A stretch of 64,000 nucleotides of DNA from Variovorax boronicumulans (lineage in GTDB: Bacteria; Pseudomonadota; Gammaproteobacteria; Burkholderiales; Burkholderiaceae_C): the NCBI RefSeq assembly GCF_030812215.1, contig NZ_JAUSSG010000006.1, positions 186,001-250,000 on the forward strand. The letters are read 5' to 3'. The translations under genes were made by a program, and so were the position numbers. The notes beneath the pieces are model-generated. The model worked only from the letters and a program-made list of their open reading frames with translations. It ran no database searches and was not told where the DNA came from. Below are positions 7,398-15,928 of this stretch, piece after piece (position 1 is the stretch's first letter; the number at the start of each line of letters is the position of its first letter).

Positions 7398-9001
7398 CTG
7401 CCCTTCTTCCAGAACCGAGGCGCCTCTTCGATCCCGCCCAGCGCCTTGCGGCATGCCTTCGCATGCACCACATGCCTCGCGCTGAACCAACCCACCGCAA
7501 ACCACGCGCGCCCATCGCGCGCCGTGGCTTCGCGATAGAGCGCGAGCGCGACGGCCTCGTCGTTGAACTCGCCCAGCGCGTCCTGCGCGGGGCGCAGGTG
7601 CTTCAGGTAGCGCTCGGCCACTGAGGAGGACGACTCTCCTTGCGCATCGAACAGCGGCGCGACGAACTCGGCGAGGTAGCGCAGGCGCTTGAGCCGCTTG
7701 CGCACGCGGTGCTGGCTTTCGGTGTCGAGCGACTCGAAACGCTTGCCGTCGCGCACTGACTGCTTGTGCAGGTGCTGAAGGCGCTTGCGCAGGAGCCGGC
7801 GGGCGTCGTTGAGGCTCAACGGGGTCGGCGTCGGAGGGGTTTCGGCGTCGATGGCCTTCGGCGCGACATCTTCCGACGGCGCTGCCGCGGTGAACCCGAT
7901 CAGCGAAACCAGCACCGACTGGAACGCCGGCGCACGCACGACATCGCCGGGCGACCGCACATCGGCCGCCGCATCGCCGCCCGCCAGCGGATCGAACTCC
8001 GGCGCGCCCGCTTCGCGCAGTTGCGGCTGCGCCAGCTTCACCACCTGTTCGCGATCGCGCAGATCGCCGAGCGCGCGGAAGGCGTCGACGAGCGGCGGCT
8101 CCCATCCGGTCGCGTCGAAAAGGCCGCTGCCCGCATCGAGCCCCGCCAGCTCATGCAGCGCGGTGCGCAGGCGCCGGATGCCGATGCGCAGCTGGTGGAT
8201 CTGCTCTTCGTCCGTGCTGCCCGCGGCGATTTCGCTGGCGTTGGGCAGCATCTGTGCGAGGCACGACGCGACGACGGCCTGCTGGATCGTGCGGCCGTCG
8301 AGCTTGTCCTTGCCTTCGCGAAAGCGCGGTGTCTCGGCTTTCACTGCCGGCACGACCTCGACCTTCGCCAGCAGCCGCGCGCCGCGCTCGGCCTTGGACA
8401 CGGTGCTGAACCACAGCCCGTGCTGCTGCGACCACCGGCGCGCGAGCGCCACGAGCCCCTGCACATCGCCGCGCTTGAGTTCGAGTTCCAGTTCGCACAC
8501 GGGCGATTCGGCCTCGTCGGGCGTCCCCGCGCAAGCGACGACCTTGCCGACATCGAGCGCCATTTCCACGACCGCGCCGCCGGCCCCCGTGACGCGCACG
8601 TCGCGCGTGAGCCGCACGATGTCGGTGGACTGCCGCTCGACCAGCGGCGCACCGCTCGCGGCCAGCACCTTGGCGAGCCGGTCGCCCACGGGCGTGCCCT
8701 GGTGGCGCTGCGGGTCGATGGCAGGCAACGCACCGCCTGTGGCGGCGCTGCCGAGGTCGACGTTGTGCTCCAGCCGGTGCAGCGCGTTGTCACCGGTCGC
8801 CTTGACGGTCTGCACCCAGCGCCGCCCTTCCTTGCGCAGCCGCAGCACGATGCCCTCGGCGGCGAGTGCCTGGTCGGCGGTGTCGAAATAGCGCGCCTGC
8901 AGGCGGGTGCGCACGACGGTGCCGCGCCGCAGCGCGGTCTCGACGGCCTTCAGCCGGTCGGCCGGGATCTGAAACTTGAACTCGATTTCCATGGCGGCCA
9001 T
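7394..9001 (-). CDS. CYTH and CHAD domain-containing protein
   Basis: This 535-residue protein fuses an N-terminal CYTH (triphosphate tunnel) domain, with the ExExK signature EIEFK at residues 5-9, to a C-terminal CHAD domain from about residue 235. The CHAD part shows the conserved histidine helix EEQIHQLRIGIRRLRT and an arginine/lysine-rich surface (KRLKRLRYL). CYTH domains hydrolyse inorganic triphosphate, and CHAD domains bind polyphosphate granules, so a role in phosphate or polyphosphate metabolism is likely. The chosen ATG follows AGGAGG by nine bases. A longer reading frame upstream runs into the operator region and is unlikely. Confidence 0.92.
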   Translation of the reverse strand: MAAMEIEFKFQIPADRLKAVETALRRGTVVRTRLQARYFDTADQALAAEGIVLRLRKEGRRWVQTVKATGDNALHRLEHNVDLGSAATGGALPAIDPQRHQGTPVGDRLAKVLAASGAPLVERQSTDIVRLTRDVRVTGAGGAVVEMALDVGKVVACAGTPDEAESPVCELELELKRGDVQGLVALARRWSQQHGLWFSTVSKAERGARLLAKVEVVPAVKAETPRFREGKDKLDGRTIQQAVVASCLAQMLPNASEIAAGSTDEEQIHQLRIGIRRLRTALHELAGLDAGSGLFDATGWEPPLVDAFRALGDLRDREQVVKLAQPQLREAGAPEFDPLAGGDAAADVRSPGDVVRAPAFQSVLVSLIGFTAAAPSEDVAPKAIDAETPPTPTPLSLNDARRLLRKRLQHLHKQSVRDGKRFESLDTESQHRVRKRLKRLRYLAEFVAPLFDAQGESSSSVAERYLKHLRPAQDALGEFNDEAVALALYREATARDGRAWFAVGWFSARHVVHAKACRKALGGIEEAPRFWKKGS

Positions 9002-9075
9002 GATGCCCCGCCTCCTTCGGCCTGGGCGCAATCCCCAAGGGCGAGACCGGGCAAAAACAAAGATCCGAAAAATCA

Positions 9076-9124
9076 TGTGGACACCGTCCATTTTCTTTGA
9101 TATCTTTTGTGGACGGCGTACACA
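9076..9124. promoter_or_regulatory. Two related operator-like palindromes between CYTH-CHAD and VOC genes
   Basis: Copy one contains TGGAC-ACC-GTCCA (9078-9090), a perfect 5-base inverted repeat. Copy two is TGTGGACGGCGTACACA (9108-9124), symmetrical at 14 of 17 positions. Both begin TGTGGAC and share CGTnCA, so they look like two sites for one dimeric regulator, in the style of TetR operators. Their start points lie 32 bases apart, about three helical turns. No regulator gene is adjacent. Confidence 0.5.
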
Positions 9125-9174
9125 AGACGTCGGCAAACCTCAAGATCCAACCCTTCATCGACACAGGAAACACC

Positions 9175-9597
9175 ATGGCCAACAAGCAGATCTTCGTGAA
9201 CCTCCCCGTCAAGAACCTCGAGAAGACCAAGACCTTCTTCGCCGCGCTGGGCTACACCTTCAACCCGCAATTCACCGACGCGAATGCCGCGTGCATGGTG
9301 ATCGAGAAGGACAGCATCTACGCGATGCTGCTGGTCGAGGACTTCTTCAAGACCTTCACGACCAAGAGCATCACCGACACCAGCAAGAGCACCGAGGTGC
9401 TGGTGTGCCTCTCGTGCGAGAGCCGCGCCGAGGTCGACGCGCTGGTGGCCAAGGCAGTGGCCGCCGGCGGCACCACGCCGCGCGAACCGCAGGACTACGG
9501 CTTCATGTACGGCCACGGCTTCCAGGACATCGACGGCCACCTCTGGGAGCTGATGTACATGGACCCCAACGCCGTCGTGACTCACCAGAACACGTAA
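9175..9597 (+). CDS. VOC family protein (glyoxalase/bleomycin-resistance fold)
   Basis: This 140-residue single-domain VOC protein begins MANKQIFVNLPVKNLEKTKTF, with the usual beta-alpha-beta-beta-beta repeats, and ends with GHLWELMYMDP, the typical last strand carrying a metal-ligand glutamate. It resembles lactoylglutathione-lyase-like proteins of unknown substrate. An ACAGGA site precedes the chosen ATG; an upstream in-frame start would run through the operator palindromes. The second pirin follows on the same strand after about 150 bases. Confidence 0.9.
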   Translation: MANKQIFVNLPVKNLEKTKTFFAALGYTFNPQFTDANAACMVIEKDSIYAMLLVEDFFKTFTTKSITDTSKSTEVLVCLSCESRAEVDALVAKAVAAGGTTPREPQDYGFMYGHGFQDIDGHLWELMYMDPNAVVTHQNT

Positions 9598-9751
9598 CGC
9601 CGCGGGCGGGAGGACAAGAGCGATGCCCATCGTTCCATACGCGCTCTTCACTGTTGCAGGCAAGGCCCCTACCGGAAGGCGGCGGCGCCCCGATATTCCT
9701 CGCACTGGCACGGCATCATCGGCCGAGCCCCCCATGCAAAGGAATATCGAA

Positions 9752-10807
9752 ATGTCCGACAACAACAAGAGCCCCGTCGTCCAGGTCAAGCCGCTCGGCT
9801 TCCCGTGGCAGACGATCGACCCGTTCCTGTTCTGCGTCTATCACGACGACGCCTACCCGAAGGCCAACGGGCACATGGGCCCCGAGGCCTCGCTGGCCGG
9901 CCGCCAGATCGGCCAGGACTTCAGCCGCAAGGACGGCTGGAGCATGTACCACGGCGACACGGTGCCGGGCTTTCCCTCGCACCCGCACCGCGGCTTCGAG
10001 ACAGTGACCATCGTGCGCAAGGGCCTGGTCGATCACTCCGACTCGCTGGGCGCCACCGCGCGCTTCGGCGGCGGCGACGTGCAGTGGCTCACGGCCGGCA
10101 AGGGCATCGTGCATTCCGAGATGTTCCCGCTGCTGGATGCGGGCGCACCCAATCCGCTGGAGCTGTTCCAGATCTGGCTCAACCTGCCGGCGAAGAACAA
10201 GATGGCCGAGCCGCACTTCACGATGTTCTGGTCGGAAGCAATTCCGCGCTTCGCCTCGGACGACGCGAAGGGCGGCCGCACCGATGTCGCCGTCATCGCC
10301 GGCCGGCTCGGCGACGCCGTCAACGGACAAGACCCGATCCAGCCGCTCGCGCCGCCGCCCGCGTCATGGGCCGCACAGGCCGATGCCGACGTGGCGATCT
10401 GGACGATCAAGATGACGCCCGGCGCGCAATGGACGCTGCCGGCCGCCACGGGCGAAGGCACGCGGCGGATGCTCTATTTCTTCAAGGGTGGGGCGGCGCA
10501 GATCGGCGGCGAACGCATCACCGGCCCCGTCGCGGTCGAGTTGCGCGCGGATGCGGCCGTCGAGCTGGTCAACGGCGACGACGAGAGCGAGTTCCTCGTG
10601 CTGCAGGGCCGCCCGATCGCCGAGCCGGTGGCGCAGTACGGGCCTTTCGTGATGAACACGCAGGCCGAGATCAGCCAGACCATGGCCGACTACCGCCGCA
10701 CACAATTCGGCGGCTGGCCGTGGAACGACTCGGCGCCGGTGCACGACGCCAAGGCCGCGCGCTTTGCGCGGCATCCGGGCGGGCGCGAGGAAGTGCCGGG
10801 GGCTTGA
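9752..10807 (+). CDS. Pirin family protein (second copy)
   Basis: This protein of about 351 residues carries the pirin cupin signature SHPHRGFETVTIV and the downstream HSDSLG and GKGIVHSEM motifs of the metal site. It is longer than the first pirin in this window and only distantly related to it by eye. AAGGA precedes ATG 9752 by a suitable distance; an alternative ATG at 9734 is less well placed. Pirins act in redox sensing or flavonoid oxidation. It follows the VOC gene on the same strand. Confidence 0.92.
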   Translation: MSDNNKSPVVQVKPLGFPWQTIDPFLFCVYHDDAYPKANGHMGPEASLAGRQIGQDFSRKDGWSMYHGDTVPGFPSHPHRGFETVTIVRKGLVDHSDSLGATARFGGGDVQWLTAGKGIVHSEMFPLLDAGAPNPLELFQIWLNLPAKNKMAEPHFTMFWSEAIPRFASDDAKGGRTDVAVIAGRLGDAVNGQDPIQPLAPPPASWAAQADADVAIWTIKMTPGAQWTLPAATGEGTRRMLYFFKGGAAQIGGERITGPVAVELRADAAVELVNGDDESEFLVLQGRPIAEPVAQYGPFVMNTQAEISQTMADYRRTQFGGWPWNDSAPVHDAKAARFARHPGGREEVPGA

Positions 10808-10810
10808 GCG

Positions 10811-10841
10811 AAAAAAAGACGTTCTGGGGTCAGAACGTCTT
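10811..10841 (-). terminator. Intrinsic terminator overlapping the end of the YciI gene
   Basis: The stem AAGACGTTCTG / CAGAACGTCTT is a perfect 11-base inverted repeat with a four-base loop (10816-10841). On the minus strand it is followed by seven U residues. The last codons and stop of the YciI gene (K-T-F-stop) are inside the stem itself. It serves the minus strand best, but lies between converging genes. Confidence 0.9.
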
Positions 10842-11120
10842 GAGCGCCTCGATGCTCGGGGCAGTCATGCTGGGGACGAACTCGGTCACGTCCACGCGCG
10901 CCACACCGCCCTGCACGAACGGGTCGCGCGCGAGCACCGCCTGCAGCGCCTCGCGGTCGCCCGACCGCGCGAAGATCACGCCCCCCGTACGCGGCACCTG
11001 CCGGCCCGAGGCCACGAACAGGCCGCTCTCATAGTGCTTCTTGAGCCACACCATGTGCGGGTCCATCAGCGCATCGACTTCTTCGAGGGGGCGGGTGTAG
11101 GTGAGGGTGACGATGAACAT
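10830..11120 (-). CDS. YciI family protein
   Basis: This 96-residue protein has the YciI ferredoxin-like fold pattern (MFIVTLTYTRPLEEVDALMDPH) with the conserved His in DPHMVWLKKHYESG and the late aspartate in ARDPFVQGGVA, which form the putative active site. The related YCII domain of TftG is a hydrolase/dechlorinase, but most stand-alone members have no known reaction. It is convergent with the second pirin, and its 3' end is built into a terminator hairpin. Confidence 0.9.
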   Translation of the reverse strand: MFIVTLTYTRPLEEVDALMDPHMVWLKKHYESGLFVASGRQVPRTGGVIFARSGDREALQAVLARDPFVQGGVARVDVTEFVPSMTAPSIEALKTF

Positions 11121-11219
11121 GTGCAGGATGGCGGGTGAATACGGAAGCCCCGATCCTATGGCCTCGGCGGGGTACCCGAACCGCCAGTGTGTGCGCGCGC
11201 GTAACGGCGCGCCGGCACC

Positions 11220-12230
11220 CTATTCGATGGCGACGCCACCTTCTTTCACCAACTTCGCGAATCTGGCCGTTTCCTCGCGGATCTGCCGGGCCATGTCGTC
11301 CGGCGAGCCGCCCAGCGGCTCGGCGCCGATGGCCTGCATGCGTTGCGCGAAATCGGGCGACTTGATGATCTTCACCATCTCGGCATTGAGCCGTGCCACC
11401 ACATCCTTCGGTGTCGCGGCCGGCGCGAGCACGCCGAACCAGGTGCCGATGTCGAAGCCCTTGAGGCCCGCTTCCTCCAGTGTGGGCACGTCGGGCAGCA
11501 CCGACGAGCGACGCGCCGTGGTCACGGCCAGCGCGCGCAGCTTGCCGCCCTTGATGTGCTGCAGCACCGGCGTGATGGTGTCGAAGGACATCGCCACCTG
11601 CCCGCCGAGCAGGTCGGTGGTGAGCGGGCCGCTGCCCTTGTAGGGCACGTGCAGCAGCGTGGTGCCGGTGCTGGCCTGGAACTGCGTGCCGATCAGGTGC
11701 TGCGCGGTGCCGTTGCCGTTGGAGCCGTAGGCGAGCTTGTCGGGCGCGGCCTTGGCGAGCGCGATCAGTTCGGCCACGTTCTTGGCGGGTGTGTTGGCCG
11801 GGTTGATGACCAGCACGTTCGGCACCATTGCCACGACGGTGATGGGTGCCAGGTCTTTCTGGAAGTCGTACGGCAGCTTCTTGTAGACGCTGGTCGCGAT
11901 GGTGTGGTGCACCGCGCCCATCAACAACGTGTAGCCGTCGGGCTTGGCCTTCGCAACGTAGTCGGCGCCGAGGGTTGCGCCCGCGCCGGGCTTGCTCTCG
12001 ACCACCACGGGCTGGCCGAGCGACTGCGAGAGCTTGTCGGCCAGCGCGCGCGCCAGCACGTCGGTGGTGCCGCCGGCCGGGAACGGCACGACAAGGCTGA
12101 TCGGCCGCGCCGGCCATGCCGCCGGCTGCGCGAACGCCAACCCGGCGGCGCCCAGGCCCAGCGCCATCGCGCCGGCCCGGAGCATCGTGCGACGCCGATG
12201 CGTGCCCACAGTGAAAGTGAAAGCTGTCAT
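11220..12230 (-). CDS. Bug/TctC-family substrate-binding protein (second copy)
   Basis: This 336-residue periplasmic binding protein has a signal peptide (RRRTMLRAGAMALGLGAAGLAFAQP) and the typical strand ISLVVPFPAGGTTDVLAR. WFGVLAPAATP is the C-terminal family motif. GGAG precedes the ATG. It lies 68 bases downstream of the tartrate/D-malate dehydrogenase on the same strand, so it probably captures a C4 hydroxy-acid such as tartrate or malate. That substrate is inferred from position. No TctA/TctB genes are nearby. Confidence 0.93.
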   Translation of the reverse strand: MTAFTFTVGTHRRRTMLRAGAMALGLGAAGLAFAQPAAWPARPISLVVPFPAGGTTDVLARALADKLSQSLGQPVVVESKPGAGATLGADYVAKAKPDGYTLLMGAVHHTIATSVYKKLPYDFQKDLAPITVVAMVPNVLVINPANTPAKNVAELIALAKAAPDKLAYGSNGNGTAQHLIGTQFQASTGTTLLHVPYKGSGPLTTDLLGGQVAMSFDTITPVLQHIKGGKLRALAVTTARRSSVLPDVPTLEEAGLKGFDIGTWFGVLAPAATPKDVVARLNAEMVKIIKSPDFAQRMQAIGAEPLGGSPDDMARQIREETARFAKLVKEGGVAIE

Positions 12231-12298
12231 GGTCTTGTCTCCGGCTTGTTGTGGTGGTGCCCGCGCGCTTCGAGGCGCGCTGCGACTGCAAAAGGAAA

Positions 12299-13393
12299 TC
12301 AGGCTGCGAGGCGCTGCCGCGTGCCCGCGATGTGCTCGCACACGGCGCGCGTCACCTGCTCTGTGGTGGCGCTGCCGCCGAGGTCGCGCGTGTGCAGCGA
12401 AGGGTTTGCGGTGACGTGCTCCACCGCTTCCATCACCTGGCGCGCCGCCTCCGCTTCCCCCAGGTGTTCGAGCAGCATCACGACCGACCAGAAGGTGCCG
12501 ACCGGATTGGCCAGCCCCTTGCCCATGATGTCGAAGGCCGAGCCGTGGATGGGCTCGAACATCGACGGGTAGCGGCGCTCCGGGTCGATGTTGCCGGTGG
12601 GCGCGATGCCCAGGCTGCCGGCCAGCGCCGCCGCGAGATCGCTGAGGATGTCCGCATGCAGGTTGGTCGCGACGATGGTGTCGAGCGAGGCGGGCCGGTT
12701 GACCATGCGCGCGGTGCAGGCGTCGACCAGCTCCTTGTCCCATGCCACGTCGGGGAATTCCTTCGAGATCTGCAGTGCGATCTCGTCCCACATCACCATC
12801 GCGTGGCGCTGTGCATTGCTCTTGGTGACCACGGTGAGCAGCTTGCGCGGCCGCGAACGGGCGAGGTTGAAGGCGAACCGCATGATGCGTTCGACGCCCG
12901 CGCGGGTCATCATGCTCACGTCGGTCGCGGCCTCGATCGGATGGCCCTGGTGCACGCGGCCGCCGACGCCGGCGTATTCGCCCTCGGAGTTCTCGCGCAC
13001 GATCACCCAGTCGAGTTGGCCCGGCGCGCAGCGCTTGAGCGGACCGTCGATGCCCGGCAGGATGCGCGTGGGCCGCACGTTGGCGTACTGGTCGAAGCCC
13101 TGGCAGATCTTCAGGCGCAGGCCCCAGAGCGTGATGTGGTCGGGAATGTGCGGATCGCCCGCGGAGCCGAAGAGGATCGCGTCTTTTCCGCGGAGGGCCT
13201 CCAGGCCGTCGGCCGGCATCATCTCGCCGTGCGCGCGATACCAGTCGCCGCCCCAGCCGAAATCTTCGAACGTGAAGTGCAACGCGCCGCCGGAGGCCGC
13301 GGCCAGCGCCTCCATCACTTCACGTCCGGCCGGGATCACTTCCTTGCCGATGCCGTCGCCGGGAATGGTGGCAATGCTGTAGCTGCTGCTCAT
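12299..13393 (-). CDS. dmlA: Tartrate / D-malate dehydrogenase (isopropylmalate dehydrogenase family)
   Basis: This 364-residue NAD-dependent beta-decarboxylating dehydrogenase starts with the family strand YSIATIPGDGIGKEVIPAG. It contains RENSEGEYAG (the substrate and Tyr active-site loop), TKSNAQRHAMVMWDE (catalytic Lys) and NLHADILSDLAAALAGSLGIAP (metal aspartates). These features fit the TtuC/DmlA subgroup rather than LeuB. It oxidises D-malate or tartrate to pyruvate or related products. The divergent LysR gene mirrors the dmlR-dmlA arrangement of E. coli. Its preference between tartrate and D-malate cannot be told from sequence alone. Confidence 0.92.
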   Translation of the reverse strand: MSSSYSIATIPGDGIGKEVIPAGREVMEALAAASGGALHFTFEDFGWGGDWYRAHGEMMPADGLEALRGKDAILFGSAGDPHIPDHITLWGLRLKICQGFDQYANVRPTRILPGIDGPLKRCAPGQLDWVIVRENSEGEYAGVGGRVHQGHPIEAATDVSMMTRAGVERIMRFAFNLARSRPRKLLTVVTKSNAQRHAMVMWDEIALQISKEFPDVAWDKELVDACTARMVNRPASLDTIVATNLHADILSDLAAALAGSLGIAPTGNIDPERRYPSMFEPIHGSAFDIMGKGLANPVGTFWSVVMLLEHLGEAEAARQVMEAVEHVTANPSLHTRDLGGSATTEQVTRAVCEHIAGTRQRLAA

Positions 13394-13451
13394 CGTCGTC
13401 CTTCATGGATTGCTTCTGGGAACGGCCACTGTAGGATTCGACGCGCCGAAC

Positions 13452-13472
13452 GATTCACGCCTGAAGTGAATC
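13452..13472. promoter_or_regulatory. LysR-type T-N11-A operator
   Basis: GATTCAC (13452-13458) and GTGAATC (13466-13472) form a perfect 7-base inverted repeat. Within it ATTC-N11-GAAT is a canonical LysR box. It lies 60 bases from the dehydrogenase start and 35 bases from the LysR start, suitable for control of both genes. Confidence 0.75.
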
Positions 13473-13506
13473 CATCCTTAACCTCAGTTCAACAATCGGA
13501 TCGCCC

Positions 13507-14427
13507 ATGGCATCACCGATCCAGCCCGCCGAACTCGGCTTCTTCTCCACGCTCGCGGCCTGCGGCAGCCTGAGCGCCGCGGCGCGCGAACTGGGCATCA
13601 GCACACCGGCGGTAAGCAAGCGGCTCGCGCAGATGGAGGCGCGCATCGGCGTCACGCTGGTGAACCGCACCACGCGGCGCATGAGCCTCACACCGGAAGG
13701 CGAGCTCTATGTGGAACATGCGCGCGGCATCCTCGGTGCGATCGACGACATGGCGCAGCTGCTGGGCGAGGCGAAGGCCGAGCCGCGCGGGCTGCTGCGC
13801 GTGAACGCGACGCTGGGCTTCGGGCGCAGCCATGTGGCGCCGCTGATCTCGAAGTTCGCGCGCAAGCACCCGGAGGTGGAGGTGCAGTTGCAGCTTTCGG
13901 TGAACCCGCCACCGCTCACGGACGACGCGTTCGATGTCTGCATCCGCTTCGGCGCGCCGCCCGAATCGCGCGTGATCGCGCGGCGCATCGCATCGAACCG
14001 ACGCCTGTTGTGCGCCTCGCCCGCCTACCTCGCGCGCGCCGGCCAGCCCAAGGTGCCCCACGACCTCGCGCGCCACCGCTGCATCGGCATCCGGCAGGGC
14101 GACGAGGCCTACGGCGTGTGGCGCCTGAGTTCGGGCCGCGGCGCCGCGCAGCACACCGAGGCCATCAAGACGCGCGGCGCGCTCAGCACCAACGACGGCG
14201 AGATCGCGGTCAACTGGGCGCTCGACGGACACGGCATCCTGATGCGCGCCGAGTGGGACATCGCGCGGTACCTGCGCAGCGGCCGGCTGGTGCAGGTGCT
14301 GGCCAACTACCGCACGCCCGACGCCGACATCTACGCGGTGTACCCCCAACGTCATCAGCTCTCGGCACGCGTGAGAGCTTTCGTTGACTTCATCGCAACG
14401 GCGCTGGAGGCGGGCAGCATCCGGTGA
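13507..14427 (+). CDS. LysR family transcriptional regulator (DmlR-like)
   Basis: This 306-residue LysR protein has an N-terminal helix-turn-helix centred on GSLSAAARELGISTPAVSKRL (about residues 20-40) and a C-terminal effector domain with LRVNATLGFGRSHVAPLIS. It belongs to the large DmlR/AaeR-like group. It is divergent from the tartrate/D-malate dehydrogenase, with a T-N11-A box between the two, so it is very likely the activator of that gene and the following Bug gene. The inducer is probably the C4 acid. Confidence 0.92.
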   Translation: MASPIQPAELGFFSTLAACGSLSAAARELGISTPAVSKRLAQMEARIGVTLVNRTTRRMSLTPEGELYVEHARGILGAIDDMAQLLGEAKAEPRGLLRVNATLGFGRSHVAPLISKFARKHPEVEVQLQLSVNPPPLTDDAFDVCIRFGAPPESRVIARRIASNRRLLCASPAYLARAGQPKVPHDLARHRCIGIRQGDEAYGVWRLSSGRGAAQHTEAIKTRGALSTNDGEIAVNWALDGHGILMRAEWDIARYLRSGRLVQVLANYRTPDADIYAVYPQRHQLSARVRAFVDFIATALEAGSIR

Positions 14428-14513
14428 CATCTGCAGAGAGACTTCCGCGACCCGGGTCTGCGGCTTTCTGCTACCGTATTTTTCATCGCTGAACGCCTAT
14501 CGGAGAACCGCTC

Positions 14514-15581
14514 ATGCCGCTTCGCCCGCCACCGATCCTGCCACCCAGCTTCGTACCTCCGTACCTGCTGGACCGGCTCGCGGCGCACGCCGATGCGCCG
14601 GTCAGCGCGCGCGCGGCCAACACGCTGATGCTCGATCGCGAGCACCGCGGGCTGCGCGAATTTCTCGCGCCGCAGGTGTCGTCGAGCCCCTCGCCGCCGT
14701 ATGCGAAGCGCACCTCGCCCGAACGCAAGATCCATGACGCGGGCAACACCACGCAACTGCCCGGCAAGCTCGTCCGCTCCGAAGGCCAGGCCGCGAGCAA
14801 GGACCTTGCGGTCGACGAGGCCTACGACGCCCTCGGCGCCACCTGGCGCCTGTACCACGACATCTACGAGCGCGACTCCATCGACGGCGCGGGCATGCCG
14901 CTCACGGGCAGCGTGCACTACGGCAACGACTACGACAACGCCTTCTGGAACGGCACGCAGATGGTGTTCGGCGATGGCGACGGCGAGGTGTTCAACCGCT
15001 TCACCATCGCGGTGGACATCATCGGCCACGAGCTCACGCACGGCGTGATCGATCACGAGTCGGGCCTGATCTATCAAGGCCAGTCGGGCGCGCTCAACGA
15101 ATCGATCTGCGACGTGTTCGGCGCGCTCGTCAAGCAGCACGTCCTCAACCAGACCGCGCAGCAGGCCGACTGGCTGGTGGGCGCGGGGCTCTTCAAGGAG
15201 ACGGTGAAGGCGCGCGCGCTGCGTTCGATGGCCGAGCCCGGCACCGCCTACGACGATCCGGTGCTCGGCAAGGACCCGCAGCCCGCGCACATGAAGGACA
15301 TCGTCGTCACGCGGCAGGACAATGGCGGCGTGCACATCAACTCCGGCATTCCGAACCGCGCCTTCTACCTCGCCGCGACCGCCATCGACGGGCCCGCGTG
15401 GGAGACGGCCGGGCGCATCTGGTACGACACCGTGTGCGACCGCCGGTTGAAACGGGACGCGGATTTCGCCGCCTTTGCCGAACTGACCGTGAGCACCGCC
15501 GCCAGGCGCTTCAGCCCCGGCAGCGCGGCGCACAAGGCGGTCATCGCCGCATGGAACACCGTGGGAGTCACCGCATCATGA
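14514..15581 (+). CDS. Protealysin-like M4 family metalloprotease
   Basis: This 355-residue thermolysin-family zinc protease has HELTH at 172-176, the third zinc ligand Glu196 in GALNESICD, and the transition-state histidine His274 in GGVHINSG. Unlike secreted thermolysins it lacks a signal peptide. It has a short propeptide containing PPYLL (residues 15-19), the hallmark of protealysin-like proteases. Family members self-process and have been linked to cleavage of actin-like proteins and host-cell invasion. The next gene, overlapping by four bases, encodes an emfourin-type inhibitor. Confidence 0.93.
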   Translation: MPLRPPPILPPSFVPPYLLDRLAAHADAPVSARAANTLMLDREHRGLREFLAPQVSSSPSPPYAKRTSPERKIHDAGNTTQLPGKLVRSEGQAASKDLAVDEAYDALGATWRLYHDIYERDSIDGAGMPLTGSVHYGNDYDNAFWNGTQMVFGDGDGEVFNRFTIAVDIIGHELTHGVIDHESGLIYQGQSGALNESICDVFGALVKQHVLNQTAQQADWLVGAGLFKETVKARALRSMAEPGTAYDDPVLGKDPQPAHMKDIVVTRQDNGGVHINSGIPNRAFYLAATAIDGPAWETAGRIWYDTVCDRRLKRDADFAAFAELTVSTAARRFSPGSAAHKAVIAAWNTVGVTAS

Positions 15582-15913
15582 TCCACCTGCCACCCCTGAA
15601 CGACGCCACCATCGTGCGCGTGACGCGCGAAGGCGGCATCGCCTACTTGCCGGGCCTCTCGCGGCCACGCAGCTTTCAGCTGGGCGACTGCACAGAAGCG
15701 CTGCGCCAGCAGATCGACGACGCGCTGCAAAGCGCCGCGCCGCATGCAGAGGAGAGCAGCGCCACATCGCCGGGCGGCGACCAGCGCGTCTACCGCGTGG
15801 AGGTGGTGATGGAGAACACGGCCACCGCCAGCTCGGTCAGCTTCGACGTGCCCGAGACCGAGGCGCCCCCGGCGCTGGTGCATCTCTGGAAGGATGCGGG
15901 CAAGCGCCGCTGA
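15578..15913 (+). CDS. Emfourin-like protealysin inhibitor
   Basis: This 111-residue protein starts MIHLPPLNDATIVRVTREGG and continues AYLPGLSRP, matching what I recall of the emfourin (M4in) family, small inhibitors encoded beside protealysin-type proteases. The start overlaps the protease stop (ATGA), so the pair is translationally coupled, as expected for an enzyme and its inhibitor made together. There is no signal peptide, matching the protease. The assignment rests on context plus the REGG motif. An unknown protease-associated protein is the alternative. Confidence 0.8.
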   Translation: MIHLPPLNDATIVRVTREGGIAYLPGLSRPRSFQLGDCTEALRQQIDDALQSAAPHAEESSATSPGGDQRVYRVEVVMENTATASSVSFDVPETEAPPALVHLWKDAGKRR

Positions 15914-15928
15914 GCTGCAGCTTCGGCC

